DNA of 64,000 nucleotides from assembly GCA_964017195.1 (NCBI GenBank), contig OZ024888.1:15925701-15989700 (forward strand). The letters are read 5' to 3'. This DNA is from Siderastrea radians (Eukaryota; Cnidaria; Anthozoa; Scleractinia; Rhizangiidae). The notes below the pieces were generated by a model. The model saw nothing but the letters and a program-made list of their open reading frames with translations. It was not told the DNA's origin and searched no databases. Below, piece by piece: positions 1 to 7,492 of this stretch. Positions within the stretch are counted from its first letter, which is position 1. The number at the start of each line of letters is the position of its first letter. The position numbers and the translations under genes were made by a program.

Positions 1-23
1 TTTACCTGTTCCAAGGGGGTCCC

Positions 24-29
24 TTTATA
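24..29 (-). promoter_or_regulatory. TATA box for the gene left of the window
   Basis: Read on the minus strand this is TATAAA, and it overlaps the stop codon of the packaging ATPase gene. In copy B the same motif sits at 56877-56883, about 35 bases upstream of the start of the glycine-rich protein gene. It is therefore the promoter of the equivalent gene in copy A, whose coding part lies beyond base 1. Confidence 0.6.
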
Positions 30-678
30 GTCGTTTTTGATAGGTGCGAGTCCATCCTTCGTCTTTTAACAGGTGACTCAACAACCGTTGTTGATCGGAG
101 GAGGCGGGATGTAAATCCAATACCAAATACCCATACGGTCGTGTGGTGGCTTGATGAAACGTCTCCAACGTGTCTTTCCACGTGGTCGGAAACGATTGAA
201 GCATGACATTGCGTACCCCTAATTGATCACGGGGGTTCTTGAACGCCACGATGTAATGGGCATTGCGGGATATACTTTTAGCATAGCGACCCACGGGAAA
301 CATGTCTTGGCACAAGTATAGGACGGTCACCCCTTGATGATGCGAATGTTTGGTGAATAAATCCAACACGCGTTTATCGTGACTGCCTTCATCCATTAAA
401 TCATCCAAGACCAGGACCCCATGTCCTTGAGGAAACCATTGGACCAACGCCTCATGATCGGGAATCCCTTCGTGAAACACCACCCCATGATCTTGCATGC
501 CTTGAAATCGATCTTGCCAGGCCCCATAACAATAATGCAATTGGGTCGGTGGGGTTTCAAACAAATCCGGGTTGTCTACCAAGAGTTTTTCCGTAAAGAC
601 GGTTTTCCCACATCCCGAAGGACCCACCACCAAGATAGAGGAGGGAGTATGAAAACGAAACGGTTTCCCCGTTTGCAT
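25..678 (-). CDS. Genome-packaging ATPase (FtsK/A32-like), copy A
   Basis: The protein of 217 residues is a P-loop ATPase of the FtsK-HerA/A32 type, which in Polintons and related viruses is expected to drive DNA into the preformed capsid. A Walker A motif GPSGCGKT lies at residues 19-26 and a Walker B LVLDD at about 89-93. A downstream Asn-containing segment (SRNAHYIV, about 136-143) could be the sensor region. The ATG at 678 is followed at once by conserved sequence, and copy B starts at the same place. It is followed by the promoter of the next leftward gene and preceded by the tRNA-like gene. About seven residues differ from copy B. The length is typical for Polinton ATPases. Function is assigned from motifs and gene neighbourhood. 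Confidence 0.92.
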   Translation of the reverse strand: MQTGKPFRFHTPSSILVVGPSGCGKTVFTEKLLVDNPDLFETPPTQLHYCYGAWQDRFQGMQDHGVVFHEGIPDHEALVQWFPQGHGVLVLDDLMDEGSHDKRVLDLFTKHSHHQGVTVLYLCQDMFPVGRYAKSISRNAHYIVAFKNPRDQLGVRNVMLQSFPTTWKDTLETFHQATTRPYGYLVLDLHPASSDQQRLLSHLLKDEGWTRTYQKRL

Positions 679-719
679 GATGACGAACTACCCTTAGAAA
701 AAAAAAGGCACCTTTTTAT

Positions 720-808
720 TGGAATCGGTGGGACTCGAACCCACGCACGATCCCCCTACACCTGTTTTTCGGGGGATCCAAAGGCTCTACCGACTGAGCT
801 ACGACTCC
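720..808 (-). tRNA. tRNA-like gene with an aberrant anticodon arm, copy A
   Basis: On the minus strand there is a 7-bp acceptor stem (GGAGTCG with CGATTCC), a D arm GCTC/GAGC and a T arm GTGGG-TTCGAGT-CCCAC. TAGCTCAGTCGG matches the pol III A box and GGTTCGAGTCC the B box. A run of nine T follows the 3' end by about 14 bases and would serve as pol III terminator. Instead of a 5-bp anticodon stem with a 7-base loop there is a perfect 8-bp stem (GATCCCCC/GGGGGATC) with a 14-base loop, so no anticodon can be assigned. The gene lies between the protease and ATPase genes. Copy B has the same gene with a different but still pairing insert. It could be a degenerate tRNA, a tRNA with a non-canonical intron, or a tRNA mimic. 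Confidence 0.75.
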
Positions 809-840
809 GACACCACTTTTTTTTTCCAACAAATTTTTAT

Positions 841-1380
841 TTAACCATTACATTGATGATACGGATGACAACAAAGTTGATACCATCTGGCTTCTTGGCC
901 TACAATCAATTGTTGAAGGCGTTGACCCGCTTGATGGTCATTACTGACATAATCATGATCCGAAAACTCATTTAAAAACTCTTGCAAGGTCCGTCCACGG
1001 GCTTTGGCTTTCAAATACAACAAGGCGTAATCACCACAACTCTTGCTTGAAATGGCTTGGAGGGACTTGCCATTGGTCACCACATACTTCCAATGTTGAA
1101 CGATCCAATCTCGTAACGGGGTAGCTTGCACGTACGTGTCCATGGGTAAAGCATAACTGTCCAGGACTTCACACACGTTCTGATCCGTCCACAGCGCTAA
1201 CCAATGTTGTCCCGGTTGATCGTGTGGGTCGGTATTCACAATGTAGCCTTGGGGTTGGGTTTTGACAGGACTCTTGGGTAAACGATCACAGGCCACGGTT
1301 CCGTAAAAGACAGGTTTCAATTGGGGGTCGTCTCGGGCTAAATAATCCAATTGCACATTATTCAAGGCCACATGTTCCAT
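841..1380 (-). CDS. Adenain-like cysteine protease (maturation protease), copy A
   Basis: This 179-residue protein belongs to the adenovirus-type C5/Ulp1-like cysteine proteases that cleave capsid and core precursors during virion maturation. Candidate catalytic residues in the expected order are His59 (GQHW), Asp74 (VLDSY), Gln108 and Cys115 (SKSCGDYALLYL). The ATG at 1380 is preferred over one 25 codons upstream because the longer form would overlap the capsid gene, and copy B begins at the same Met. Only four bases separate it from the capsid gene stop. An AATAAA on the minus strand overlaps the stop codon, suggesting a polyadenylation site. Likely targets are the neighbouring small basic proteins, which carry repeated RGG sites. 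Confidence 0.9.
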   Translation of the reverse strand: MEHVALNNVQLDYLARDDPQLKPVFYGTVACDRLPKSPVKTQPQGYIVNTDPHDQPGQHWLALWTDQNVCEVLDSYALPMDTYVQATPLRDWIVQHWKYVVTNGKSLQAISSKSCGDYALLYLKAKARGRTLQEFLNEFSDHDYVSNDHQAGQRLQQLIVGQEARWYQLCCHPYHQCNG

Positions 1381-1384
1381 TTCT

Positions 1385-2785
1385 TCAGTGCTGGTAAATG
1401 TTATACAACACGGCTCCGTTCCTGTCAATCTCCAGCAAGTTCTCAAATTCTCCATACACGAGCACGGTTATATTGGTACCGGGGGCGGCTCCAAATTCCA
1501 ACACCAGTTGTAAATCTCCCGTTTGCTTGGGGTTGAGGTTTTGACTGTCAGCACATCCATTGGCCACATTGTCAAACATGAACAAGGTACAATTTTTAGC
1601 TTGGCCCCAATCTCCTAGTTCTACCATATTGCCTTTCTTTTTACACCAGGCACCACTGGCTTGCAGAAAACGGAAGTAGCCTAGATTATCTCGGGTGCCA
1701 TTGTTGTGCACTAACTGCAGGGTTTCATAAGGGTATTCTTCTCCTTTGACAATCTGTCGAATGGATGTCAGCCCAAATTTCTGGAAGCAGAAAGGATCTC
1801 GGGTCACATCTCCATTGAAGGCTCGGCTGTCCAACAACCCCACAATCAATCGGTCAGGTATTCTGTTTTGAAACAGGTTAGGGATATCAAAGCGGACCAG
1901 GTTGCCTTGCATGCTGAAGGTCCTGATTTCACTGCGGACGGTCGGGTAAGCAGCCACTTCTCCTTCATTGTGCCTTTTGCTAGATAAACTCTGGTAGATG
2001 GCGTCATTCAAACGCAGTTGGCAGAGATGAAACCGTAGTTTGACATCGCCTTCCATCAATCGACCTGCTAGAGCCACTCCATTGAAAAACAGGCTCGGAC
2101 CATTGAAATGAAATTTCATCTTGATTTCGATGCCAGGCACCAACAGTTTGCCAGTGTGAAACACTTCCAAGTGGGGGGTAAACACCAGACTGTGGGTAAC
2201 GCCTCCAAGATACTTGGCCACTTCGGCCACAGAGCTATTGAAGGCTCCTTTCTGGTTGTCACTGAGAGCGTTCCAGTGAGCATGGTCTCCTGCTTTGTCT
2301 GTGTTGGTGGCAGTCCATTGGGGTGGGAAATCCACTTGATTGAACCAACCTTGGGGTCCTAATACAGTCTTGCCATCTTCTCGGTCATAATTCAGTAAGG
2401 TTTCCAGGTAAGCTTTGTAATGATAAGTGTCGGATTGAGGGCTGATCAACGTGCCATTCAACTGCAAGTCAATTTGCTTGATGATGGAATGGGCCAAATT
2501 ATTGACGGGCCACAATTTTTCATCGGCCACCAAGTTGCCATTGGTACTCTTTTTCAAACTCAATTCCATGGTAAAGTAACTGCGTCCCAAATCCACAAAA
2601 TCGTCCAACCCTGGCACAATGAATTCCGTGGGATTGATACCCGTGGTGGTGGGTTGAATGGTAACCATGCGATAGGCATTGATGCTAATGTCGGTCGGTG
2701 GCACCTTGAAAATCCGTAACGCCGGGTTGACGGTCCCTTCGGAACGCTCGTGAGCCGGGGCGGTTTGTGTACTCACGTCAGGCAT
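1385..2785 (-). CDS. Major capsid protein (double jelly-roll, hexon-like), copy A
   Basis: The 466-residue protein resembles the Polinton capsid family that is often annotated as F54H12.2-like. Visible hallmarks are an N-terminal VPPTDISI segment, a DDFVDLGRSYFTMEL stretch, NLAHSIIKQIDLQLNGTLI and a region near residue 330 rich in beta-type sequence. It would form the pseudo-hexameric capsomers. The ATG at 2785 is shared with copy B and follows the upstream gene stop by two bases. A TATAAAAA box on the minus strand near 2828-2835 lies inside that upstream gene. Residues about 155-193 differ strongly from copy B while the flanks are nearly identical. Family identity is confident; the exact fold is inferred. 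Confidence 0.88.
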   Translation of the reverse strand: MPDVSTQTAPAHERSEGTVNPALRIFKVPPTDISINAYRMVTIQPTTTGINPTEFIVPGLDDFVDLGRSYFTMELSLKKSTNGNLVADEKLWPVNNLAHSIIKQIDLQLNGTLISPQSDTYHYKAYLETLLNYDREDGKTVLGPQGWFNQVDFPPQWTATNTDKAGDHAHWNALSDNQKGAFNSSVAEVAKYLGGVTHSLVFTPHLEVFHTGKLLVPGIEIKMKFHFNGPSLFFNGVALAGRLMEGDVKLRFHLCQLRLNDAIYQSLSSKRHNEGEVAAYPTVRSEIRTFSMQGNLVRFDIPNLFQNRIPDRLIVGLLDSRAFNGDVTRDPFCFQKFGLTSIRQIVKGEEYPYETLQLVHNNGTRDNLGYFRFLQASGAWCKKKGNMVELGDWGQAKNCTLFMFDNVANGCADSQNLNPKQTGDLQLVLEFGAAPGTNITVLVYGEFENLLEIDRNGAVLYNIYQH

Positions 2786-2787
2786 GT

Positions 2788-3015
2788 TTAACGTCGTCGA
2801 GTGGTGGTACGTCGTCGTCGTGAGGGGTTTTTATAGCGTCGTCGTCGTCGTGCTAAGCGTTGTCTCAAATCAAACCCGGGGACTCTCATCACCTCGGGAC
2901 TCAACCATCCACCACGTTGTCGTCGCATGAGTTTCCAAAACGGATACAGTCCACCCCATTGAGACAACCCTCGATCACTACGAATCCGTCGAGGTCGTGA
3001 ATGCACGGGTTCCAT
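2788..3015 (-). CDS. Small Arg-rich core-like protein with RQRGG site, copy A
   Basis: A 75-residue, strongly basic protein that ends in an arginine tract, with a RRQRGGW motif in its middle. The ATG at 3015 is used here because the frame can only be extended upstream through a GTG. The stop is two bases from the capsid start and the start is two bases from the stop of the next gene, so the genes are packed end to end. The composition suggests DNA condensation in the virion, like adenovirus core proteins, and the RGG is a plausible cleavage site for the neighbouring protease. Copy B has the same gene. No family name can be given. Confidence 0.72.
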   Translation of the reverse strand: MEPVHSRPRRIRSDRGLSQWGGLYPFWKLMRRQRGGWLSPEVMRVPGFDLRQRLARRRRRYKNPSRRRRTTTRRR

Positions 3016-3017
3016 GT

Positions 3018-3344
3018 TCACACTCCCAAAATATCACGTGCACGTTTGGTTTGTTTGGGAAATAAGGCAGTGGCCACACGCACGGCGTCTTTCACGTTCT
3101 TATGACTCAACGCTTTCTTGGCTTGTTTGGTGATTTCTTTTTTAAGGACGTCTTCGGCTTTGCGTTTGATACCTCGTGTCAAACCCGTTTCCAATCCTCT
3201 CTTGATATTACTAGGCAGTTTTAAAGGATTTCGCGTCCTTATAAGACCTTGCAACCCCCCACGCATCAGATCCGTCATCAATCCTTTGCCTTGTTGATCA
3301 TACCACTCGTCGGTTCGAAATCGTGTCAAACTTCCCCCACGCAT
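3018..3344 (-). CDS. Basic virion-type protein with two MRGG sites, copy A
   Basis: This protein of 108 residues starts MRGGSLTRF and contains a second MRGG at about residues 27-30. The remainder is lysine- and arginine-rich and probably helical (KRKAEDVLKKEITKQAKKAL). MRGG fits the general adenain cleavage pattern of a hydrophobic residue, any residue, then Gly-Gly, so it may be a processed minor capsid or core protein. A TATAAAAA box lies about 60 bases upstream on the minus strand near 3405-3412. Copy B keeps the gene at the same length. Function is inferred from composition and position only. Confidence 0.72.
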   Translation of the reverse strand: MRGGSLTRFRTDEWYDQQGKGLMTDLMRGGLQGLIRTRNPLKLPSNIKRGLETGLTRGIKRKAEDVLKKEITKQAKKALSHKNVKDAVRVATALFPKQTKRARDILGV

Positions 3345-3416
3345 GGTGTCTTCTTCTTCTTCACCAGGGATAAACGCTTTGTTTGGGCTTCATGGGACCC
3401 CCTTTTTATACCGTCA

Positions 3417-3608
3417 TCATCGTCGTTTTTTCCGAAAAGCGGCTTCCAACCCTTTTTTAGCCCCGTAACTCGCCGCACCACCCGCGGCACCCAACGCCAC
3501 GGCTTTGCCTCCCGCAATCAAGGCAGGAATGAGGGCGGCCAGTGGGAATAAACCCCCTCGTTGCCTTCTTCTTCTTCGTCTCGCTCGACGCACTCTTGTC
3601 TTGGGCAT
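3417..3608 (-). CDS. pX-like basic/hydrophobic small protein, absent from copy B
   Basis: The 63-residue protein has an arginine-rich N terminus, a RQRGG site at about residues 15-19, then a hydrophobic Ala/Leu/Gly-rich segment (LFPLAALIPALIAGG and on) and a basic C terminus. This resembles the small core proteins of adenovirus-like elements that follow the pattern basic head, GG cleavage site, membrane-active helix. A TATAAAAA box at about 3639-3646 precedes it. In copy B almost the entire gene is deleted, leaving only its last few codons. It might be dispensable, or copy B might be defective. Confidence 0.7.
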   Translation of the reverse strand: MPKTRVRRARRRRRRQRGGLFPLAALIPALIAGGKAVALGAAGGAASYGAKKGLEAAFRKKRR

Positions 3609-3647
3609 GTTTGTTTGTTTGTCACAACCCTTGTTTTCTTTTTATAC

Positions 3648-3878
3648 TCACATGAGGTTGCACGTAAACGATTCCCCCGCATAGCGTTTTCGTTTCCCAC
3701 TTTTGATCTCTGCCATGCGTTTCAAATGCGCTTTTCTGGCATTCTTTTTAGCCAACTTTTCTATCCCTTTGGTGATGGACCAAGCGGCTTTAGGAATCCC
3801 GGCAATCACTGCGTTGATCCCTTCCCCCTCTTGTGGACGCTGTGGTCGTCGTCGTCGTCGTCGTCGTTTCGGAGGCAT
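3648..3878 (-). CDS. Small basic protein (MPPKRRRRR), copy A
   Basis: A 76-residue protein with an N-terminal polyarginine stretch coded by a CGT-type triplet run. A central hydrophobic segment (INAVIAGIPKAAWSITKGI) and a second basic region follow. It carries no RGG site. Copy B has a 77-residue counterpart that is almost identical. It lies in the cluster of small basic genes between the capsid and FYVTLPS genes, which suggests a role in the virion core or in membrane interaction. A CATAAAAA element about 30 bases upstream may be its promoter. The function is unknown. Confidence 0.68.
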   Translation of the reverse strand: MPPKRRRRRRRPQRPQEGEGINAVIAGIPKAAWSITKGIEKLAKKNARKAHLKRMAEIKSGKRKRYAGESFTCNLM

Positions 3879-3911
3879 GATTGACTTGGGTTCCCTTCTC
3901 GTCTCTCTTTT

Positions 3912-4961
3912 TTATGTCTTTTTGAAGTGTAACGTGACAATGGTATGACCTTCACCAAACTTGACCAAGTCTCCTCCTCTACCAATCGTTTCAGCCACTT
4001 GAACGTGAATCATTTCCACCACCTCGTTACGAAGAGACATGTATTGAATGTGCAACGGTTCAAAATACAGGTTGCCGCGTGCTTCTCGCTTGTACTGGAT
4101 TTCACGTAACAAATCAGTCACGCGATTGCCCACCACAGTGCTGCCTGCCACGTCCGAGTACACGTGCAACGATCGTGTGGGTTCACCCACCACGGCACGA
4201 AATGCCATATTCAAGTTGGTGAAACGCCAACTACAACTCATACTCAATTGTAAATAATCCGGTAAAATAGAACGCACCGTCCAAAAGACCGCGTTCCCCT
4301 GACCGTCGGTGACATCGTTCCAATCGTTGTCAGCGGGTTTTGTCATGTTGGGGATTTGATCCCCCATGAATTCTTGTTGTAAGTTTGGCCCCAAAATCAA
4401 TACACTGTCAATTTTACGTAACCATCCCATCTTGAGCGCCAACTTGGTGTAGATGGTCAGGGCTGGCGTGTCGGTGCCACAATGGCAGATATTGGTGTTG
4501 TCGATGAGCAGATCCTCGCCTTCCCACTTGAACTTGACGTAGGTGTGTTTGCCTTGATCATTGGTAAACCGACCCCCTTGAATGGCCATTTCCATACGTT
4601 GTTGTTCCAAGTGAGTAATGATGGCTTTCATGAAACTCACGCCATCGACCACCCAATCCAAATCTTGGACGTCATTGATGATGCTTCGCGCGGTGTCTAC
4701 TCGCGACGTCATTTCCCCGTCTTTTCCACCCGGTTTGGGATAGGTTTGGTCCCATGACGTCCCCATGACGTACCCATTTTTCTTCACCAACTCATACAAA
4801 TTGACGCGAGCATCCGGTAAGGAAATGGCACTCAACCCCACTTGCCATCCACCTCCCGTGAGCTGTAACGGTTGAGGTAAACGAATCTTGAAGGAATTAG
4901 GTTGGTTGTTGGGAAATTCACGCCGGTTGGCATGACTCGGTAACGTCACGTAGAACGACAT
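3912..4961 (-). CDS. FYVTLPS-type structural protein 1 (possible penton/minor capsid), copy A
   Basis: The 349-residue protein begins MSFYVTLPSHANRREFPNN and continues with PQPLQLTGGGWQVGLSAISLP. This N-terminal pattern recurs in many Polinton-encoded proteins of aquatic invertebrates and may correspond to the minor capsid or a vertex protein. It is clearly paralogous to the gene just upstream (4978-6018): both have the FYVTL start, a GPNLLQEF/GPNLQQEF segment, a V.NRVTDLLREIQY/RITDLLREIKY segment and an ILTLHFK-type ending. The start at 4961 has no in-frame alternative upstream in A. The structural role is inferred; the paralogy is visible directly. Confidence 0.78.
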   Translation of the reverse strand: MSFYVTLPSHANRREFPNNQPNSFKIRLPQPLQLTGGGWQVGLSAISLPDARVNLYELVKKNGYVMGTSWDQTYPKPGGKDGEMTSRVDTARSIINDVQDLDWVVDGVSFMKAIITHLEQQRMEMAIQGGRFTNDQGKHTYVKFKWEGEDLLIDNTNICHCGTDTPALTIYTKLALKMGWLRKIDSVLILGPNLQQEFMGDQIPNMTKPADNDWNDVTDGQGNAVFWTVRSILPDYLQLSMSCSWRFTNLNMAFRAVVGEPTRSLHVYSDVAGSTVVGNRVTDLLREIQYKREARGNLYFEPLHIQYMSLRNEVVEMIHVQVAETIGRGGDLVKFGEGHTIVTLHFKKT

Positions 4962-4977
4962 GTTGTCTTCTTCTTCT

Positions 4978-6018
4978 TCACACCACGACTTCCCTTTTAA
5001 AGTGGAGGGTCAGGATGGTACGCCCTTCGCCAAATTTCACCAGATCCCCATTGGTTTCGGCCATCTGGGTTTCCACGATTTCCACCACTTCGTTGCGTAC
5101 TGGGATATATTGAATATGTCGAGGTTCAAAGTGAGTGGTGTTTTGAGGCTGGTACTTGATTTCTCGTAAGAGATCCGTGATGCGACCCCCTACCATGCTG
5201 CTGGTCCCTACATCACAATACACGTGCAAAGGACGCGTGGAGGGAAATTCCAACGAGGGACGAAAGGTCTTGTTCAAATTCACAAACCGCCAATTACACG
5301 TCATACTCAATTTTAGATAATCCCCCTCCACTTTCCAAAAGATGGGTTTCTTGCTACCATCCAGGACATCGGACGGGGTGGGAATGGAGTCCGTATGAAA
5401 TTCTTGTAAGAGATTGGGCCCCAATCGATACTGACCGGGGGACACTTGTTCAATCCATCCCATTCTCAGGGCCAACGTTTTGCCCCATGACACATGCGCC
5501 ACTTGTCGTTTGTAATCCACATTGGTAGTATTCAACAACAAATCCCCTTCGGTGGTCCATTCAAAGGCCGGGACCAATTTGACACCATTGTCCTCGGCCC
5601 ATTTGTTTTTGGGGGCGGTTTGTTTCGCACGGGCTTGCACGTAGCGATACACCAGTTGATGAAAAAAGTGCGATCCCGTCAACGAGGCCATCTCTTTTCT
5701 CATATCTCGACCGTACACAGTGAGTTCGCGACGTTCATGCCACCAGTGATCGTTCCCAAAATCGTCTTGGGCATACACCCGTTCGTGCCATCGTACGTAC
5801 AACAGAGGATGGGAATCACCCACGCCTCCTTCTTCCGCTACCACTGGAATGATGGGTAAGGATAAACTCACCATACCCACCATCCATCCTCGGCCCATAA
5901 ATCGAATGGGTTTAGGCAATCGGTTTCTGAAATGATGACTCTTGTTCCCAGGAAACTCTTTGGTACTCGCATGACTCATCAACGTCACGTAAAACGACGA
6001 GTTGGGCACCCACGTCAT
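4978..6018 (-). CDS. FYVTLPS-type structural protein 2, copy A
   Basis: The 346-residue paralogue of the downstream gene starts MTWVPNSSFYVTLMSHASTKEFPGN, followed by LPKPIRFMGRGWMVGM. Shared blocks with its neighbour include LGPNLLQEF, HVYCDVGTSSMVGGRITDLLREIKY and the C-terminal FGEGRTILTLHFK. It ends 17 bases before the start of the neighbour and begins four bases after the integrase stop. Two related copies side by side are also kept in copy B, which suggests that they became specialised, for example as two vertex or spike subunits. No catalytic motif is visible. Confidence 0.78.
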   Translation of the reverse strand: MTWVPNSSFYVTLMSHASTKEFPGNKSHHFRNRLPKPIRFMGRGWMVGMVSLSLPIIPVVAEEGGVGDSHPLLYVRWHERVYAQDDFGNDHWWHERRELTVYGRDMRKEMASLTGSHFFHQLVYRYVQARAKQTAPKNKWAEDNGVKLVPAFEWTTEGDLLLNTTNVDYKRQVAHVSWGKTLALRMGWIEQVSPGQYRLGPNLLQEFHTDSIPTPSDVLDGSKKPIFWKVEGDYLKLSMTCNWRFVNLNKTFRPSLEFPSTRPLHVYCDVGTSSMVGGRITDLLREIKYQPQNTTHFEPRHIQYIPVRNEVVEIVETQMAETNGDLVKFGEGRTILTLHFKREVVV

Positions 6019-6021
6019 TGT

Positions 6022-7158
6022 TTAGTCGCGTCGTCGTCGTCTTTTGGGTGGGCTTGTCTCTTTGGGTGGGCTTTTCCTCTTGGGTGCTTGGAGAGACGTT
6101 ACGTCTTGGCTTGCAATCCAACTATTGTACTTGTCGGGCCACCCTTTCCACTTGACCAACCAACGATCTTTTTCTCGCTTAAGTACCTTTTCGATGCGAA
6201 ACACGTCGGATACATGGACTTTTTGTAAATCCTCCTCGTAAAACGTACCTTTGATGGGGGTATCATCCCATTCGTGAATCTTATACGTGGGCACAGGGCC
6301 CGGGACCACACGATGCACGACAAACACTTCTTCCGTCCAACCGGGTAGATAGCCTTTTTCAAAGGTGCGATGAATCTTATTGAGACGGACACGATCCCCT
6401 ACTTTGAATTTAGGTTTTTTCTGGCCTTTCAATCGTTTGCTGTACAATCGTTTCCACACCGCTTCTTCGTTGTCCCACGTCACGTCTTGAGGGGCCATAC
6501 CAATACTTCGATGACGGGTGGCATTATACCCTTGCACCAACTCGGGTAAGACATTGTCAAAGCGTAAGGTGTTAGCAGCCGTAAAATAACGATACAACCG
6601 TTCTTTCAAGGTCCGATTAAATCGTTCCACGACACTGGCTTTCGCATCCCCTTCCGTGGAAAAATGATGAATGCCTTGCTCGTCGAGCCATCGTTGAAAG
6701 GTCCGATTATAAAATTCTTTCCCTCGATCCGTTTGCAATCGATTGGGTTGACGTCGTCCTTTCAAAATCTTCTCAAAGGCATGAACCAACGCCACCCCGG
6801 TTTTGTCTTTCAACGGTTGTACCCAAGCGTACTTGGACAAGACATCCAAGACCGTCAACAAGTAGCGTATACCCCGATTATACTTGGCCAACGGTTGCAC
6901 TTCCACTAAATCTGCTACCCATTGATCATCTAATCCTCCTACGATCACAGGGACGGTGGGAAAACGACGACGTCGCGGTTTATGTAACGTGTGGGCCAAA
7001 TCCTGTTCCAAGAGCCGTTGGGCTTTTTTCAAAGGGAGACGATGGGCTTTAGCAAACCGTTGCACGCCTCCTAAACTGCCGGGGGCTCTCGGATCGTGGT
7101 AACGATTCAACCATGATGGGGAGACCTTTTTCTTTCGAGGGGCCATACTTTTTGGCAT
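6022..7158 (-). CDS. DDE integrase with C-terminal chromodomain, copy A
   Basis: This retroviral-type integrase of 378 residues would insert the element by strand transfer. The rve core shows Asp83 (VADLVEV), Asp144 (QTDRGKEF) and Glu178 (VVERFNRT) as the catalytic triad. After a basic linker a chromodomain-like module lies at about 319-350 (FRIEKVLKREKDRWLVKWKGWPDKYNSW), which could target marked chromatin. The tail is a Lys/Arg-rich stretch. The N-terminal region lacks an obvious HHCC zinc finger. An alternative ATG lies at 7146. The 5' end overlaps the preceding gene by 52 bases. Copy B encodes 381 residues with extra prolines near the tail. Confidence 0.93.
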   Translation of the reverse strand: MPKSMAPRKKKVSPSWLNRYHDPRAPGSLGGVQRFAKAHRLPLKKAQRLLEQDLAHTLHKPRRRRFPTVPVIVGGLDDQWVADLVEVQPLAKYNRGIRYLLTVLDVLSKYAWVQPLKDKTGVALVHAFEKILKGRRQPNRLQTDRGKEFYNRTFQRWLDEQGIHHFSTEGDAKASVVERFNRTLKERLYRYFTAANTLRFDNVLPELVQGYNATRHRSIGMAPQDVTWDNEEAVWKRLYSKRLKGQKKPKFKVGDRVRLNKIHRTFEKGYLPGWTEEVFVVHRVVPGPVPTYKIHEWDDTPIKGTFYEEDLQKVHVSDVFRIEKVLKREKDRWLVKWKGWPDKYNSWIASQDVTSLQAPKRKSPPKETSPPKRRRRRD

Positions 7159-7457
7159 TCATCCCATAAGGTCGATATGGTAGGAACCGTGTAGGGATGC
7201 GCCTTTTGAATGATTCGATACCATCGCCATGCCTCTGGGTGAGCTTTTAACCATACGACAAACACCACCCATCGATACAGGTTACGGTCGACATGGGTTT
7301 CTTCAAAGATCTGGAGAGGATGCGTGTCCTCGGGACAAGGGGGAATGGGGATTTGGGTACCGGGTTGATGATCATATAAGACTTGACACAGGGTTTGATG
7401 ACATTGCCATTGCCCCAGGGACAAGACAGACTCCCACGCATCACACACAAACTCCAT
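7107..7457 (-). CDS. Unknown Trp/Cys-containing 116-residue protein, copy A
   Basis: The frame encodes 116 residues, rich in Trp and His with scattered Cys, without a recognisable domain. It overlaps the integrase start by 52 bases in another frame. The same frame is open and similar at the right edge of the window in copy B, which supports it as a real gene. It might be an N-terminal part of an integrase precursor joined by frameshifting, or a separate protein. AATAAA-type sequence lies just upstream, belonging to the zinc-finger gene that ends at 7493. Confidence 0.6.
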   Translation of the reverse strand: MEFVCDAWESVLSLGQWQCHQTLCQVLYDHQPGTQIPIPPCPEDTHPLQIFEETHVDRNLYRWVVFVVWLKAHPEAWRWYRIIQKAHPYTVPTISTLWDECQKVWPLERKRSPHHG

Positions 7458-7492
7458 GGACTAAATAAACAATATTTTATTCCTTCTCTCAT

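Noticed and set aside
720..808. Ordinary tRNA-Lys or tRNA-Gln gene
   Set aside because: D and T arms resemble animal tRNAs, but no standard anticodon stem and loop can be formed in either copy.
421..975. Rightward open frame opposite ATPase and protease genes
   Set aside because: It lies antisense to two clear genes and across the tRNA-like gene; composition is that of a shadow frame.
841..1455. Longer protease start at 1455
   Set aside because: The extension is antisense-free but overlaps the capsid end in another frame and is absent from copy B.
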